A stretch of 64,000 nucleotides of DNA from Acipenser ruthenus (taxonomy: Eukaryota; Chordata; Actinopteri; Acipenseriformes; Acipenseridae), in NCBI RefSeq assembly GCF_902713425.1, contig NC_081209.1:8256897-8320896 (forward strand). The letters are read 5' to 3'. Position 1 is the first letter of the stretch, and each line of letters begins with the position of its first letter. Below the pieces are notes generated by a model. It searched no databases and was not told where the DNA came from. It worked only from the letters and a program-made list of their open reading frames with translations. Below, piece by piece: positions 7,144 through 19,699 of this stretch. Made by a program: the position numbers and the translations under genes.

Positions 7144-7409
7144 TCCCATACTGGGCCACCATGCAGGGACCCACTCAACATTTCGCTTTTGTGGAAAAGG
7201 TTTCTCATATTTCATAATCGCTTAAACTATCCGGTGTTGCAAGTGCTGAAACCACACCTGACGCTGCAGGTTTCTTGCTATTGTTTAAACCGCATGCGCA
7301 CTGGCATATAATCGCGCACCGTAGGACTGGGTTGACAGCTTCTACACCCGCACTGTGAACAGATCCTCCGTGTTTCATCCAGTTTGATACTGTGGAGCAA
7401 CTCAGACAG

Positions 7410-7491
7410 GACGAGGTGACCGAGTGGTTGAGCAGATGGACTGCTAATCCGTTGTGCTCTGCACGCGTGGGTTCGAATCCTGTCCTCATCG
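7410..7491 (+). tRNA. tRNA-Ser-GCT: tRNA-Ser(GCT), structurally weak
   Basis: Unit 2, last Ser; same as 1666-1747. Confidence 0.75.
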
Positions 7492-8373
7492 CAAGTTTGA
7501 TTGACTTTTTTCGTTGTCTCTTATCTTTTCACTAAAGTGTTTGTATGTGAGCAGATGATTATATTTGGCTGCGTTTCGGATATCCTCCTCCAGTAACAAC
7601 ATGAGACACAAACGCAGCCTAAACGTTTGTGTTGCATGTGCTACAGTAACAACAGGCACAGTGCCTGCAATCCTATTTGAATAATCCCGTTTTTTTTCGG
7701 CAAATATGATGCAGATGCGAGTAAATAATTGGGTACGATACAGATGAAGCACATTCCTATTGGAGATATAGTTGCGCATCGAAAGAGGCGATGACGATAC
7801 ACGGCTGAAAAAGCATTTGTTTCCCGGTTCTTTCAAACACGCAGCCCTACGCGTGTGAGGCACCTATACATGATTTCCCCTCAAGTATGCAGCACTTACG
7901 ATACATGCAAGCAAACATTGTTTTCAGTGTTTCGAAATGAGTTCATGTTGAAACGTCTTACCGTTTTTAGCTTAAATCGTTGGTGACATGATTACATTCT
8001 GACGTAAACCTGCGCACGGCTTTAAACACGTACACGCTGTTTTTTCTGTTTATGGCTGGTGGCGTATAAATAAAAAGAATGGTAAAAGGCTAATGTGTCA
8101 GACTTTAGGTGAATATAAGTTTTTTAATACTAACTGAGCCACGACAAAAGGGCCCCCCTCGCTGCCCTGGGCCCTATGCAATTGCTTGGGCTGCGTGTGC
8201 CTAAACCCGCTACTGTCTATTCGTAATTGTTCAAATACAAGTAATACTATCTCCAGTTTAGATTGTGCCGGACCATGAGACTCTCATTTTCTAAATCTTC
8301 TGTATTCGATTCGACTGGGTATGGATTTTAACGTATTACATGTTAATGTATTAAATTATCTGTTTTGCACTGA

Positions 8374-8446
8374 GCCCGGATAGCTCAGTCGGTAGAGCAT
8401 CAGACTTTTAATCTGAGGGTCCAGGGTTCAAGTCCCTGTTCGGGCG
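8374..8446 (+). tRNA. tRNA-Lys-TTT: tRNA-Lys(TTT)
   Basis: Unit 3; same as 2630-2702. Confidence 0.98.
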
Positions 8447-8645
8447 GAGGATTTTTTAAATAACGTTTTAATAAAACGATAGTTATTGGGCTAAACACAA
8501 TGTTGTATTGTTTATATTGCCTATAACCACTGTTGCTTGTTCAAATTAATTTACCAAACACTGTGTGGCGTTGCTACTCCTAAAACATGTAGTCGAACAT
8601 CTTCTTTTCAAGCAACACCATGCCACAAAAAAAATAGTAAAACTC

Positions 8646-8717
8646 AGGTCCCACCGAGATTTGAACTCGGATCGCTGGATTCAGAGTCCAGAGTGCTAAC
8701 CATTACACCATGGAACC
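8646..8717 (-). tRNA. tRNA-Gln-CTG: tRNA-Gln(CTG)
   Basis: Unit 3; same as 271-342. Confidence 0.97.
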
Positions 8718-9497
8718 GCAGGGGTAGACCTGGGAGGTGGACCTGGGAGGTGGATGGGTTGTCAGCTGTCAAATGCCCCCGCTGACGACCCCTGGAGCGC
8801 AAGGCGTTATCCTCATCTGCAGACAACCGTTTAACAGCATGCCATAACAATGACTTTCAAACAAGGCATCAACAACACTATTAAACATATTGCATTTTAC
8901 GCGTATTTTATACAACAATCGCAAAAACCACACTGTGACAGAAATAAACTTTTCCTGCTTTCGAAGCGACAGTCTGCAATTATATTTGAATAATCCCGTT
9001 TTTTTTCGGCAAATATGGTGCAGACGCAATTAAATACTTGGTTAGGATACAGACCCAGCACATTCCCCTTGGAGATGTAGTCGCGCATCGCAAGCCAATA
9101 TACGCAATGTTGTATTGTGTATATTGCCTATAACCATTGTTGCTTGTTCAAATTAATTTACCAAACACTGTGTGGCGTTGCTGCTCCTAAAACATGTAGT
9201 GGAACATTTTCTTTTCAAACAGCACCATGCCCACTCCAAAACAAAAGTTGTATACCAAGTTCATGGACATCTAATATTAATTACAGGAATGCCTTTTCTG
9301 TCAAGGTTGAACCAACGAAAACGGAACTGCTCCCTGGCCCTGAGCAACGACGGACCCTGAATCATACTAAAGTGGCACATGACGAAATGAATCGGAGCGG
9401 TCCATTTTTAATAGTTCAAGCACTACTCTTCAAATTCTGCCAAACCAGCAGCGCTCAGTTTGTTGTTGGGTACGTTGTTTGCTTCCTGACCCACGCA

Positions 9498-9588
9498 GGC
9501 TCTGTGGCGCAATGGATAGCGCGTTGGACTTCTAGTCAAACACTGAGGTGTGATTCAAAGGTTGTGGGTTCGAGTCCCACCAGAGTCG
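9498..9588 (+). tRNA. tRNA-Arg-TCT: tRNA-Arg(TCT) with intron
   Basis: Unit 3; intron 9535-9552. Confidence 0.97.
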
Positions 9589-9692
9589 TTGTTTTAGGCT
9601 AGCTGTAGGACTTCAAATATTAGGTGTGTAAAACCAGAGCCTGCGCATCCATTTCGTTCTTTTTCTAAGTCAACTCTAAAGACAAACAGTAC

Positions 9693-9761
9693 GGTTCACC
9701 GGCACTTGATCTCGGATCACTGGATTCAAAAACCAGAGTGCTAACCATTCACCATGCAACC
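9693..9761 (-). pseudogene. tRNA-Gln-derived pseudogene, type A
   Basis: Unit 3; type A sequence. Confidence 0.85.
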
Positions 9762-10027
9762 TCCCATACTGGGCCACCATGCAGGGACCCACTCAACATT
9801 TCGCTTTTGTGGAAAAGGTTTCTCATATTTCATAATCGCTTAAACTATCCGGTGTTGCAAGTGCTGAAACCACACCTGACGCTGCAGGTTTCTTGCTATT
9901 GTTTAAACCGCATGCGCACTGGCATATAATCGCGCACCGTAGGACTGGGTTGACAGCTTCTACACCCGCACTGTGAACAGATCCTCCGTGTTTCATCCAG
10001 TTTGATACTGTGGAGCAACTCAGACAG

Positions 10028-10109
10028 GACGAGGTGACCGAGTGGTTGAGCAGATGGACTGCTAATCCGTTGTGCTCTGCACGCGTGGGTTCGAATCCTG
10101 TCCTCATCG
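10028..10109 (+). tRNA. tRNA-Ser-GCT: tRNA-Ser(GCT), structurally weak
   Basis: Unit 3; same as 1666-1747. Confidence 0.75.
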
Positions 10110-10991
10110 CAAGTTTGATTGACTTTTTTCGTTGTCTCTTATCTTTTCACTAAAGTGTTTGTATGTGAGCAGATGATTATATTTGGCTGCGTTTCGGATA
10201 TCCTCCTCCAGTAACAACATGAGACACAAACGCAGCCTAAACGTTTGTGTTGCATGTGCTACAGTAACAACAGGCACAGTGCCTGCAATCCTATTTGAAT
10301 AATCCCGTTTTTTTTCGGCAAATATGATGCAGATGCGAGTAAATAATTGGGTACGATACAGATGAAGCACATTCCTATTGGAGATATAGTTGCGCATCGA
10401 AAGAGGCGATGACGATACACGGCTGAAAAAGCATTTGTTTCCCGGTTCTTTCAAACACGCAGCCCTACGCGTGTGAGGCACCTATACATGATTTCCCCTC
10501 AAGTATGCAGCACTTACGATACATGCAAGCAAACATTGTTTTCAGTGTTTCGAAATGAGTTCATGTTGAAACGTCTTACCGTTTTTAGCTTAAATCGTTG
10601 GTGACATGATTACATTCTGACGTAAACCTGCGCACGGCTTTAAACACGTACACGCTGTTTTTTCTGTTTATGGCTGGTGGCGTATAAATAAAAAGAATGG
10701 TAAAAGGCTAATGTGTCAGACTTTAGGTGAATATAAGTTTTTTAATACTAACTGAGCCACGACAAAAGGGCCCCCCTCGCTGCCCTGGGCCCTATGCAAT
10801 TGCTTGGGCTGCGTGTGCCTAAACCCGCTACTGTCTATTCGTAATTGTTCAAATACAAGTAATACTATCTCCAGTTTAGATTGTGCCGGACCATGAGACT
10901 CTCATTTTCTAAATCTTCTGTATTCGATTCGACTGGGTATGGATTTTAACGTATTACATGTTAATGTATTAAATTATCTGTTTTGCACTGA

Positions 10992-11064
10992 GCCCGGATA
11001 GCTCAGTCGGTAGAGCATCAGACTTTTAATCTGAGGGTCCAGGGTTCAAGTCCCTGTTCGGGCG
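10992..11064 (+). tRNA. tRNA-Lys-TTT: tRNA-Lys(TTT)
   Basis: Unit 4; same as 2630-2702. Confidence 0.98.
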
Positions 11065-11263
11065 GAGGATTTTTTAAATAACGTTTTAATAAAACGATAG
11101 TTATTGGGCTAAACACAATGTTGTATTGTTTATATTGCCTATAACCACTGTTGCTTGTTCAAATTAATTTACCAAACACTGTGTGGCGTTGCTACTCCTA
11201 AAACATGTAGTCGAACATCTTCTTTTCAAGCAACACCATGCCACAAAAAAAATAGTAAAACTC

Positions 11264-11335
11264 AGGTCCCACCGAGATTTGAACTCGGATCGCTGGATTC
11301 AGAGTCCAGAGTGCTAACCATTACACCATGGAACC
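11264..11335 (-). tRNA. tRNA-Gln-CTG: tRNA-Gln(CTG)
   Basis: Unit 4, first Gln; three minisatellite copies follow. Confidence 0.97.
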
Positions 11336-12128
11336 GCAGGGGCAGACCTGGGAGGTGGACCTGGGAGGTGGACCTGGGAGGTGGATGGGTTGTCAGCTGT
11401 CAAATGCCCCCGCTGACGACCCCTGGAGCGCAAGGCGTTATCCTCATCTGCAGACAACCGTTTAACAGCATGCCATAACAATGACTTTCAAACAAGGCAT
11501 CAACAACACTATTAAACATATTGCATTTTACGCGTATTTTATACAACAATCGCAAAAACCACACTGTGACAGAAATAAACTTTTCCTGCTTTCGAAGCGA
11601 CAGTCTGCAATTATATTTGAATAATCCCGTTTTTTTTCGGCAAATATGGTGCAGACGCAAGTAAATACTTGGTTAGGATACAGACCCAGCACATTCCCCT
11701 TGGAGATGTAGTCGCGCATCGCAAGCCAATATACGCAATGTTGTATTGTGTATATTGCCTATAACCATTGTTGCTTGTTCAAATTAATTTACCAAACACT
11801 GTGTGGCGTTGCTGCTCCTAAAACATGTAGTGGAACATTTTCTTTTCAAACAGCACCATGCCCACTCCAAAACAAAAGTTGTATACCAAGTTCATGGACA
11901 TCTAATATTAATTACAGGAATGCCTTTTCTGTCAAGGTTGAACCAACGAAAACGGAACTGCTCCCTGGCCCTGAGCAACGACAGACCCTGAATCATACTA
12001 AAGTGGCACATGACGAAATGAATCGGAGCGGTCCATTTTTAATAGTTCAAGCACTACTCTTCAAATTCTGCCAAACCAGCAGCGCTCAGTTTGTTGTTGG
12101 GTACGTTGTTTGCTTCCTGACCCACGCA

Positions 12129-12219
12129 GGCTCTGTGGCGCAATGGATAGCGCGTTGGACTTCTAGTCAAACACTGAGGTGTGATTCAAAGGTTGTGGGT
12201 TCGAGTCCCACCAGAGTCG
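12129..12219 (+). tRNA. tRNA-Arg-TCT: tRNA-Arg(TCT) with intron
   Basis: Unit 4, first Arg; intron 12166-12183. Confidence 0.97.
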
Positions 12220-12323
12220 TTGTTTTAGGCTAGCTGTAGGACTTCAAATATTAGGTGTGTAAAACCAGAGCCTGCGCATCCATTTCGTTCTTTTTCTAAG
12301 TCAACTCTAAAGACAAACAGTAC

Positions 12324-12392
12324 GGTTCACCGGCACTTGATCTCGGATCACTGGATTCAAAAACCAGAGTGCTAACCATTCACCATGCAACC
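12324..12392 (-). pseudogene. tRNA-Gln-derived pseudogene, type A
   Basis: Unit 4, first copy. Confidence 0.85.
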
Positions 12393-12658
12393 TCCCATAT
12401 TGGGCCACCATGCAGGGACCCACTCAACATTTCGCTTTTGTGGAAAAGGTTTCTCATATTTCATAATCGCTTAAACTATCCGGTGTTGCAAGTGCTGAAA
12501 CCACACCTGACGCTGCAGGTTTCTTGCTATTGTTTAAACCGCATGCGCACTGGCATATAATCGCGCACCGTAGGACTGGGTTGACAGCTTCTACACCCGC
12601 ACTGTGAACAGATCCTCCGTGTTTCATCCAGTTTGATACTGTGGAGCAGCTCAGACAG

Positions 12659-12740
12659 GACGAGGTGACCGAGTGGTTGAGCAGATGGACTGCTAATCCG
12701 TTGTGCTCTGCACGCGTGGGTTCGAATCCTGTCCTCATCG
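12659..12740 (+). tRNA. tRNA-Ser-GCT: tRNA-Ser(GCT), structurally weak
   Basis: Unit 4, before the type B block; 5' flank GAGCAGCTCAGACAG. Confidence 0.75.
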
Positions 12741-13573
12741 CAAGTTTGATTGACTTTTTTCGTTGTCTCTTATCTTTTCACTAAAGTGTTTGTATGTGAG
12801 CAGATGATTATATTTGGCTGCGTTTCGGATATCCTCCTCCAGTAACAACATGAGACACAAACGCAGCCTAAACGTTTGTGTTGCATGTGCTACAGTAACA
12901 ACAGGCACAGTGCCTGCAATCCTATTTGAATAATCCCGTTTTTTTCGGCAAATATGATGCAGATGCAAGTAAATAATTGGGAACAATCGCAAAAACCACA
13001 CTTTGACAGAAATAAACTTTTCCTGCTTTCGAAGCGACAGTCTGCAATTATATTTGAATAATCCCGTTTTTTTTCGGCAAATATGGTGCAGACGCAAGTA
13101 AATACTTGGTTAGGATACAGACCCAGCACATTCCCCTTGGAGATGTAGTCGCGCATCGCAAGCCAATATACGCAATGTTGTATTGTGTATATTGCCTATA
13201 ACCATTGTTGCTTGTTCAAATTAATTTACCAAACACTGTGTGGCGTTGCTACTCCTAAAACATGTAGTCGAACATCTTCTTTTCAAGCAACACCATGCCC
13301 ACTCCAAAACAAAAGTTATATACCAAGTTCATGGACATCTAATATCAATTACAGGAATGCCTTTGCTGTCAAGATTGAACCAATGAAAACGGAACTGCCC
13401 CCAGGCCCTGAGGAACGATGGACCCTGAATCATACTAAAGTGGCACATGACGAAATTAATCGCAGCGGTCCATTTTTAATAGTTCAAGCACTAGAGATCC
13501 TCTCTTCAAATTCTGCCAAACCAGCAGCGCTCAGTTTGTTGTTGGGTATGTTGCTCGCTTCCTGACCCACGCA

Positions 13574-13664
13574 GGCTCTGTGGCGCAATGGATAGCGCGT
13601 TGGACTTCTAGTCAAACACTGAGGTGTGATTCAAAGGTTGTGGGTTCGAGTCCCACCAGAGTCG
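13574..13664 (+). tRNA. tRNA-Arg-TCT: tRNA-Arg(TCT) with intron
   Basis: Unit 4, type B block; intron 13611-13628. Confidence 0.97.
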
Positions 13665-13769
13665 TTGTTTTAGGCTAGCTGTAGGACCCTCAAACATTAG
13701 ATGTGTAAAACCAGAGCCTGCGCATCCATTTCTTTCTTTTTCTAAGTCAACTCTAAAGATAAACAGTAC

Positions 13770-13839
13770 GGTTCACCGGCACTTGATCTCGGATCACTGG
13801 ATTCGAAATCCAGAGTGGTAACCATTACACCATGCAACC
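13770..13839 (-). pseudogene. tRNA-Gln-derived pseudogene, type B (TCG loop)
   Basis: Unit 4; same as 5408-5477. Confidence 0.85.
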
Positions 13840-14105
13840 TCCCATACTGGGCCACCATGCAGGGACCCTCTCAACATTTCGCTTTTGTGGAAAAGGTTTC
13901 TAATATTTCATAATCGCTTGAGCTATCCGGTGCAGCAAGTGCTGAAACCACACCTGACGCTGCAGGTTTCTTGCTATTGTTTAAACCGCATGCACACTGG
14001 CATATAATCGCGCACCTTAGGACAGGGTTGACAGCTTCTACACCCGCACTGTGAACAGATCCTCCGTGTTTCATCCAGTTTGATACTGTGGAGAAGCGCA
14101 GACCG

Positions 14106-14159
14106 GACGAGGTGACCGAGTGGTTAAGCAGATGGACTGCTAATCCATTGTGCTCGTCG
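14106..14159 (+). pseudogene. tRNA-Ser(GCT) with 28-nt internal deletion
   Basis: Unit 4; same deletion as 5744-5797. Confidence 0.9.
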
Positions 14160-14284
14160 CAAATTTGATTGACTTCTTTCCTTGTCTCTTATCTTTTCAC
14201 AAAAGTGTTTGTGTGTGAGTACAGGATTATATTTGGCTGCGTTTCGGATATTCCCCTCCAGTAACAACATGAGACAAAAACGCA

Positions 14285-14381
14285 TTAGTCTTTATGAAAC
14301 CATTTCCTACCTTAGACATCGGAACTGCATTTTATTTCAGCTGACCGATTGTAATATGAAATCTGGTAGTTCACTTGATTT
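14285..14381. other. 97-bp segment private to composite units
   Basis: Unit 4 copy of 5923-6019. Confidence 0.75.
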
Positions 14382-14402
14382 AAAAAAAAAATAGTAAAAC
14401 AC

Positions 14403-14474
14403 AGGTCCCACCGAGATTTGAACTCGGATCGCTGGATTCAGAGTCCAGAGTGCTAACCATTACACCATGGAACC
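14403..14474 (-). tRNA. tRNA-Gln-CTG: tRNA-Gln(CTG)
   Basis: Unit 4, second Gln; one minisatellite copy follows. Confidence 0.97.
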
Positions 14475-15241
14475 GCAGGGGTAGACCTGGGAGGTGGATG
14501 GGTTGTCAGCTGTCAAATGCCCCCGCTGACGACCCCTGGAGCGCAAGGCGTTATCCCCATCTGCAGACAACCGTTTAACAGCATGCCATAACAATGACTT
14601 TCAAACAAGGCATCAACAACACTATTAAACATATTGCATTTTACGCGTATTTTATACAACAATCGCAAAAACCACACTGTGACAGAAATAAACTTTTCCT
14701 GCTTTCGAAGCGACAGTCTGCAATTATATTTGAATAATCCCGTTTTTTTTCGGCAAATATGGTGCAGACGCAAGTAAATACTTGGTTAGGATACAGACCC
14801 AGCACATTCCCCTTGGAGATGTAGTCGCGCATCGCAAGCCAATATACGCAATGTTGTATTGTGTATATTGCCTATAACCATTGTTGCTTGTTCAAATTAA
14901 TTTACCAAACACTGTGTGGCGTTGCTGCTCCTAAAACATGTAGTGGAACATTTTCTTTTCAAACAGCACCATGCCCACTCCAAAACAAAAGTTGTATACC
15001 AAGTTCATGGACATCTAATATTAATTACAGGAATGCCTTTTCTGTCAAGGTTGAACCAACGAAAACGGAACTGCTCCCTGGCCCTGAGCAACGACAGACC
15101 CTGAATCATACTAAAGTGGCACATGACGAAATGAATCGGAGCGGTCCATTTTTAATAGTTCAAGCACTACTCTTCAAATTCTGCCAAACCAGCAGCGCTC
15201 AGTTTGTTGTTGGGTACGTTGTTTGCTTCCTGACCCACGCA

Positions 15242-15332
15242 GGCTCTGTGGCGCAATGGATAGCGCGTTGGACTTCTAGTCAAACACTGAGGTGTGATTC
15301 AAAGGTTGTGGGTTCGAGTCCCACCAGAGTCG
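15242..15332 (+). tRNA. tRNA-Arg-TCT: tRNA-Arg(TCT) with intron
   Basis: Unit 4, third Arg; intron 15279-15296. Confidence 0.97.
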
Positions 15333-15436
15333 TTGTTTTAGGCTAGCTGTAGGACTTCAAATATTAGGTGTGTAAAACCAGAGCCTGCGCATCCATTTCG
15401 TTCTTTTTCTAAGTCAACTCTAAAGACAAACAGTAC

Positions 15437-15505
15437 GGTTCACCGGCACTTGATCTCGGATCACTGGATTCAAAAACCAGAGTGCTAACCATTCACCATG
15501 CAACC
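15437..15505 (-). pseudogene. tRNA-Gln-derived pseudogene, type A
   Basis: Unit 4, last copy. Confidence 0.85.
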
Positions 15506-15771
15506 TCCCATACTGGGCCACCATGCAGGGACCCACTCAACATTTCGCTTTTGTGGAAAAGGTTTCTCATATTTCATAATCGCTTAAACTATCCGGTGTT
15601 GCAAGTGCTGAAACCACACCTGACGCTGCAGGTTTCTTGCTATTGTTTAAACCGCATGCGCACTGGCATATAATCGCGCACCGTAGGACTGGGTTGACAG
15701 CTTCTACACCCGCACTGTGAACAGATCCTCCGTGTTTCATCCAGTTTGATACTGTGGAGCAACTCAGACAG

Positions 15772-15853
15772 GACGAGGTGACCGAGTGGTTGAGCAGATG
15801 GACTGCTAATCCGTTGTGCTCTGCACGCGTGGGTTCGAATCCTGTCCTCATCG
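15772..15853 (+). tRNA. tRNA-Ser-GCT: tRNA-Ser(GCT), structurally weak
   Basis: Unit 4, last Ser. Confidence 0.75.
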
Positions 15854-16736
15854 CAAGTTTGATTGACTTTTTTCGTTGTCTCTTATCTTTTCACTAAAGT
15901 GTTTGTATGTGAGCAGATGATTATATTTGGCTGCGTTTCGGATATCCTCCTCCAGTAACAACATGAGACACAAACGCAGCCTAAACGTTTGTGTTGCATG
16001 TGCTACAGTAACAACAGGCACAGTGCCTGCAATCCTATTTGAATAATCCCGTTTTTTTTCGGCAAATATGATGCAGATGCGAGTAAATAATTGGGTACGA
16101 TACAGATGAAGCACATTCCTATTGGAGATATAGTTGCGCATCGAAAGAGGCGATGACGATACACGGCTGAAAAAGCATTTGTTTCCCGGTTCTTTCAAAC
16201 ACGCAGCCCTACGCGTGTGAGGCACCTATACATGATTTCCCCTCAAGTATGCAGCACTTACGATACATGCAAGCAAACATTGTTTTCAGTGTTTCGAAAT
16301 GAGTTCATGTTGAAACGTCTTACCGTTTTTAGCTTAAATCGTTGGTGACATGATTACATTCTGACGTAAACCTGCGCACGGCTTTAAACACGTACACGCT
16401 GTTTTTTCTGTTTATGGCTGGTGGCGTATAAATAAAAAGAATGGTAAAAGGCATAATGTGTCAGACTTTAGGTGAATATAAGTTTTTTAATACTAACTGA
16501 GCCACGACAAAAGGGCCCCCCTCGCTGCCCTGGGCCCTATGCAATTGCTTGGGCTGCGTGTGCCTAAACCCGCTACTGTCTATTCGTAATTGTTCAAATA
16601 CAAGTAATACTATCTCCAGTTTAGATTGTGCCGGACCATGAGACTCTCATTTTCTAAATCTTCTGTATTCGATTCGACTGGGTATGGATTTTAACGTATT
16701 ACATGTTAATGTATTAAATTATCTGTTTTGCACTGA

Positions 16737-16809
16737 GCCCGGATAGCTCAGTCGGTAGAGCATCAGACTTTTAATCTGAGGGTCCAGGGTTCAAGTCCCT
16801 GTTCGGGCG
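16737..16809 (+). tRNA. tRNA-Lys-TTT: tRNA-Lys(TTT)
   Basis: Unit 5; same as 2630-2702. Confidence 0.98.
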
Positions 16810-17008
16810 GAGGATTTTTTAAATAACGTTTTAATAAAACGATAGTTATTGGGCTAAACACAATGTTGTATTGTTTATATTGCCTATAACCACTGTTGCT
16901 TGTTCAAATTAATTTACCAAACACTGTGTGGCGTTGCTACTCCTAAAACATGTAGTCGAACATCTTCTTTTCAAGCAACACCATGCCACAAAAAAAATAG
17001 TAAAACTC

Positions 17009-17080
17009 AGGTCCCACCGAGATTTGAACTCGGATCGCTGGATTCAGAGTCCAGAGTGCTAACCATTACACCATGGAACC
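17009..17080 (-). tRNA. tRNA-Gln-CTG: tRNA-Gln(CTG)
   Basis: Unit 5; same as 271-342. Confidence 0.97.
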
Positions 17081-17860
17081 GCAGGGGTAGACCTGGGAGG
17101 TGGACCTGGGAGGTGGATGGGTTGTCAGCTGTCAAATGCCCCCGCTGACGACCCCTGGAGCGCAAGGCGTTATCCCCATCTGCAGACAACCGTTTAACAG
17201 CATGCCATAACAATGACTTTCAAACAAGGCATCAACAACACTATTAAACATATTGCATTTTACGCGTATTTTATACAACAATCGCAAAAACCACACTGTG
17301 ACAGAAATAAACTTTTCCTGCTTTCGAAGCGACAGTCTGCAATTATATTTGAATAATCCCGTTTTTTTTCGGCAAATATGGTGCAGACGCAAGTAAATAC
17401 TTGGTTAGGATACAGACCCAGCACATTCCCCTTGGAGATGTAGTCGCGCATCGCAAGCCAATATACGCAATGTTGTATTGTGTATATTGCCTATAACCAT
17501 TGTTGCTTGTTCAAATTAATTTACCAAACACTGTGTGGCGTTGCTGCTCCTAAAACATGTAGTGGAACATTTTCTTTTCAAACAGCACCATGCCCACTCC
17601 AAAACAAAAGTTGTATACCAAGTTCATGGACATCTAATATTAATTACAGGAATGCCTTTTCTGTCAAGGTTGAACCAACGAAAACGGAACTGCTCCCTGG
17701 CCCTGAGCAACGACAGACCCTGAATCATACTAAAGTGGCACATGACGAAATGAATCGGAGCGGTCCATTTTTAATAGTTCAAGCACTACTCTTCAAATTC
17801 TGCCAAACCAGCAGCGCTCAGTTTGTTGTTGGGTACGTTGTTTGCTACCTGACCCACGCA

Positions 17861-17951
17861 GGCTCTGTGGCGCAATGGATAGCGCGTTGGACTTCTAGTC
17901 AAACACTGAGGTGTGATTCAAAGGTTGTGGGTTCGAGTCCCACCAGAGTCG
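17861..17951 (+). tRNA. tRNA-Arg-TCT: tRNA-Arg(TCT) with intron
   Basis: Unit 5; intron 17898-17915. Confidence 0.97.
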
Positions 17952-18055
17952 TTGTTTTAGGCTAGCTGTAGGACTTCAAATATTAGGTGTGTAAAACCAG
18001 AGCCTGCGCATCCATTTCGTTCTTTTTCTAAGTCAACTCTAAAGACAAACAGTAC

Positions 18056-18124
18056 GGTTCACCGGCACTTGATCTCGGATCACTGGATTCAAAAACCAGA
18101 GTGCTAACCATTCACCATGCAACC
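18056..18124 (-). pseudogene. tRNA-Gln-derived pseudogene, type A
   Basis: Unit 5. Confidence 0.85.
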
Positions 18125-18390
18125 TCCCATACTGGGCCACCATGCAGGGACCCACTCAACATTTCGCTTTTGTGGAAAAGGTTTCTCATATTTCATAATC
18201 GCTTAAACTATCCGGTGTTGCAAGTGCTGAAACCACACCTGACGCTGCAGGTTTCTTGCTATTGTTTAAACCGCATGCGCACTGGCATATAATCGCGCAC
18301 CGTAGGACTGGGTTGACAGCTTCTACACCCGCACTGTGAACAGATCCTCCGTGTTTCATCCAGTTTGATACTGTGGAGCAACTCAGACAG

Positions 18391-18472
18391 GACGAGGTGA
18401 CCGAGTGGTTGAGCAGATGGACTGCTAATCCGTTGTGCTCTGCACGCGTGGGTTCGAATCCTGTCCTCATCG
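18391..18472 (+). tRNA. tRNA-Ser-GCT: tRNA-Ser(GCT), structurally weak
   Basis: Unit 5. Confidence 0.75.
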
Positions 18473-19355
18473 CAAGTTTGATTGACTTTTTTCGTTGTCT
18501 CTTATCTTTTCACTAAAGTGTTTGTATGTGAGCAGATGATTATATTTGGCTGCGTTTCGGATATCCTCCTCCAGTAACAACATGAGACACAAACGCAGCC
18601 TAAACGTTTGTGTTGCATGTGCTACAGTAACAACAGGCACAGTGCCTGCAATCCTATTTGAATAATCCCGTTTTTTTTCGGCAAATATGATGCAGATGCG
18701 AGTAAATAATTGGGTACGATACAGATGAAGCACATTCCTATTGGAGATATAGTTGCGCATCGAAAGAGGCGATGACGATACACGGCTGAAAAAGCATTTG
18801 TTTCCCGGTTCTTTCAAACACGCAGCCCTACGCGTGTGAGGCACCTATACATGATTTCCCCTCAAGTATGCAGCACTTACGATACATGCAAGCAAACATT
18901 GTTTTCAGTGTTTCGAAATGAGTTCATGTTGAAACGTCTTACCGTTTTTAGCTTAAATCGTTGGTGACATGATTACATTCTGACGTAAACCTGCGCACGG
19001 CTTTAAACACGTACACGCTGTTTTTTCTGTTTATGGCTGGTGGCGTATAAATAAAAAGAATGGTAAAAGGCATAATGTGTCAGACTTTAGGTGAATATAA
19101 GTTTTTTAATACTAACTGAGCCACGACAAAAGGGCCCCCCTCGCTGCCCTGGGCCCTATGCAATTGCTTGGGCTGCGTGTGCCTAAACCCGCTACTGTCT
19201 ATTCGTAATTGTTCAAATACAAGTAATACTATCTCCAGTTTAGATTGTGCCGGACCATGAGACTCTCATTTTCTAAATCTTCTGTATTCGATTCGACTGG
19301 GTATGGATTTTAACGTATTACATGTTAATGTATTAAATTATCTGTTTTGCACTGA

Positions 19356-19428
19356 GCCCGGATAGCTCAGTCGGTAGAGCATCAGACTTTTAATCTGAGG
19401 GTCCAGGGTTCAAGTCCCTGTTCGGGCG
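19356..19428 (+). tRNA. tRNA-Lys-TTT: tRNA-Lys(TTT)
   Basis: Unit 6; same as 2630-2702. Confidence 0.98.
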
Positions 19429-19627
19429 GAGGATTTTTTAAATAACGTTTTAATAAAACGATAGTTATTGGGCTAAACACAATGTTGTATTGTTTATATT
19501 GCCTATAACCACTGTTGCTTGTTCAAATTAATTTACCAAACACTGTGTGGCGTTGCTACTCCTAAAACATGTAGTCGAACATCTTCTTTTCAAGCAACAC
19601 CATGCCACAAAAAAAATAGTAAAACTC

Positions 19628-19699
19628 AGGTCCCACCGAGATTTGAACTCGGATCGCTGGATTCAGAGTCCAGAGTGCTAACCATTACACCATGGAACC
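19628..19699 (-). tRNA. tRNA-Gln-CTG: tRNA-Gln(CTG)
   Basis: Unit 6; same as 271-342. Confidence 0.97.

Larger units (their letters stand above)
2630..8373. repeat. Array unit 2 (composite, 5744 bp)
   Basis: Order: Lys, Gln, Arg, pseudogene, Ser; diverged block from 4620 (Arg, pseudogene, shortened Ser); 97-bp private segment 5923-6019; then Gln, Arg, pseudogene, Ser. It has AATTTG after the first Ser (4380) where other units have AGTTTG. Confidence 0.97.
8374..10991. repeat. Array unit 3 (simple, 2618 bp)
   Basis: Two minisatellite copies. It carries the marker CAATTAAATAC near 9028, shared only with units 6 and 10. Confidence 0.97.
10992..16736. repeat. Array unit 4 (composite, 5745 bp)
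   Basis: Same organisation as unit 2, with the type B block from 12982 and the private segment at 14285-14381. Markers are CCCATATTGG near 12398 and GAGCAGCTCAG before the first Ser, both shared with unit 7. One extra base (GGCATAATG, near 16452) is shared with unit 5. Confidence 0.97.
16737..19355. repeat. Array unit 5 (simple, 2619 bp)
   Basis: Two minisatellite copies. It has a private change TTTGCTACCTGACC before Arg and shares the extra base GGCATAATG with unit 4. Confidence 0.97.
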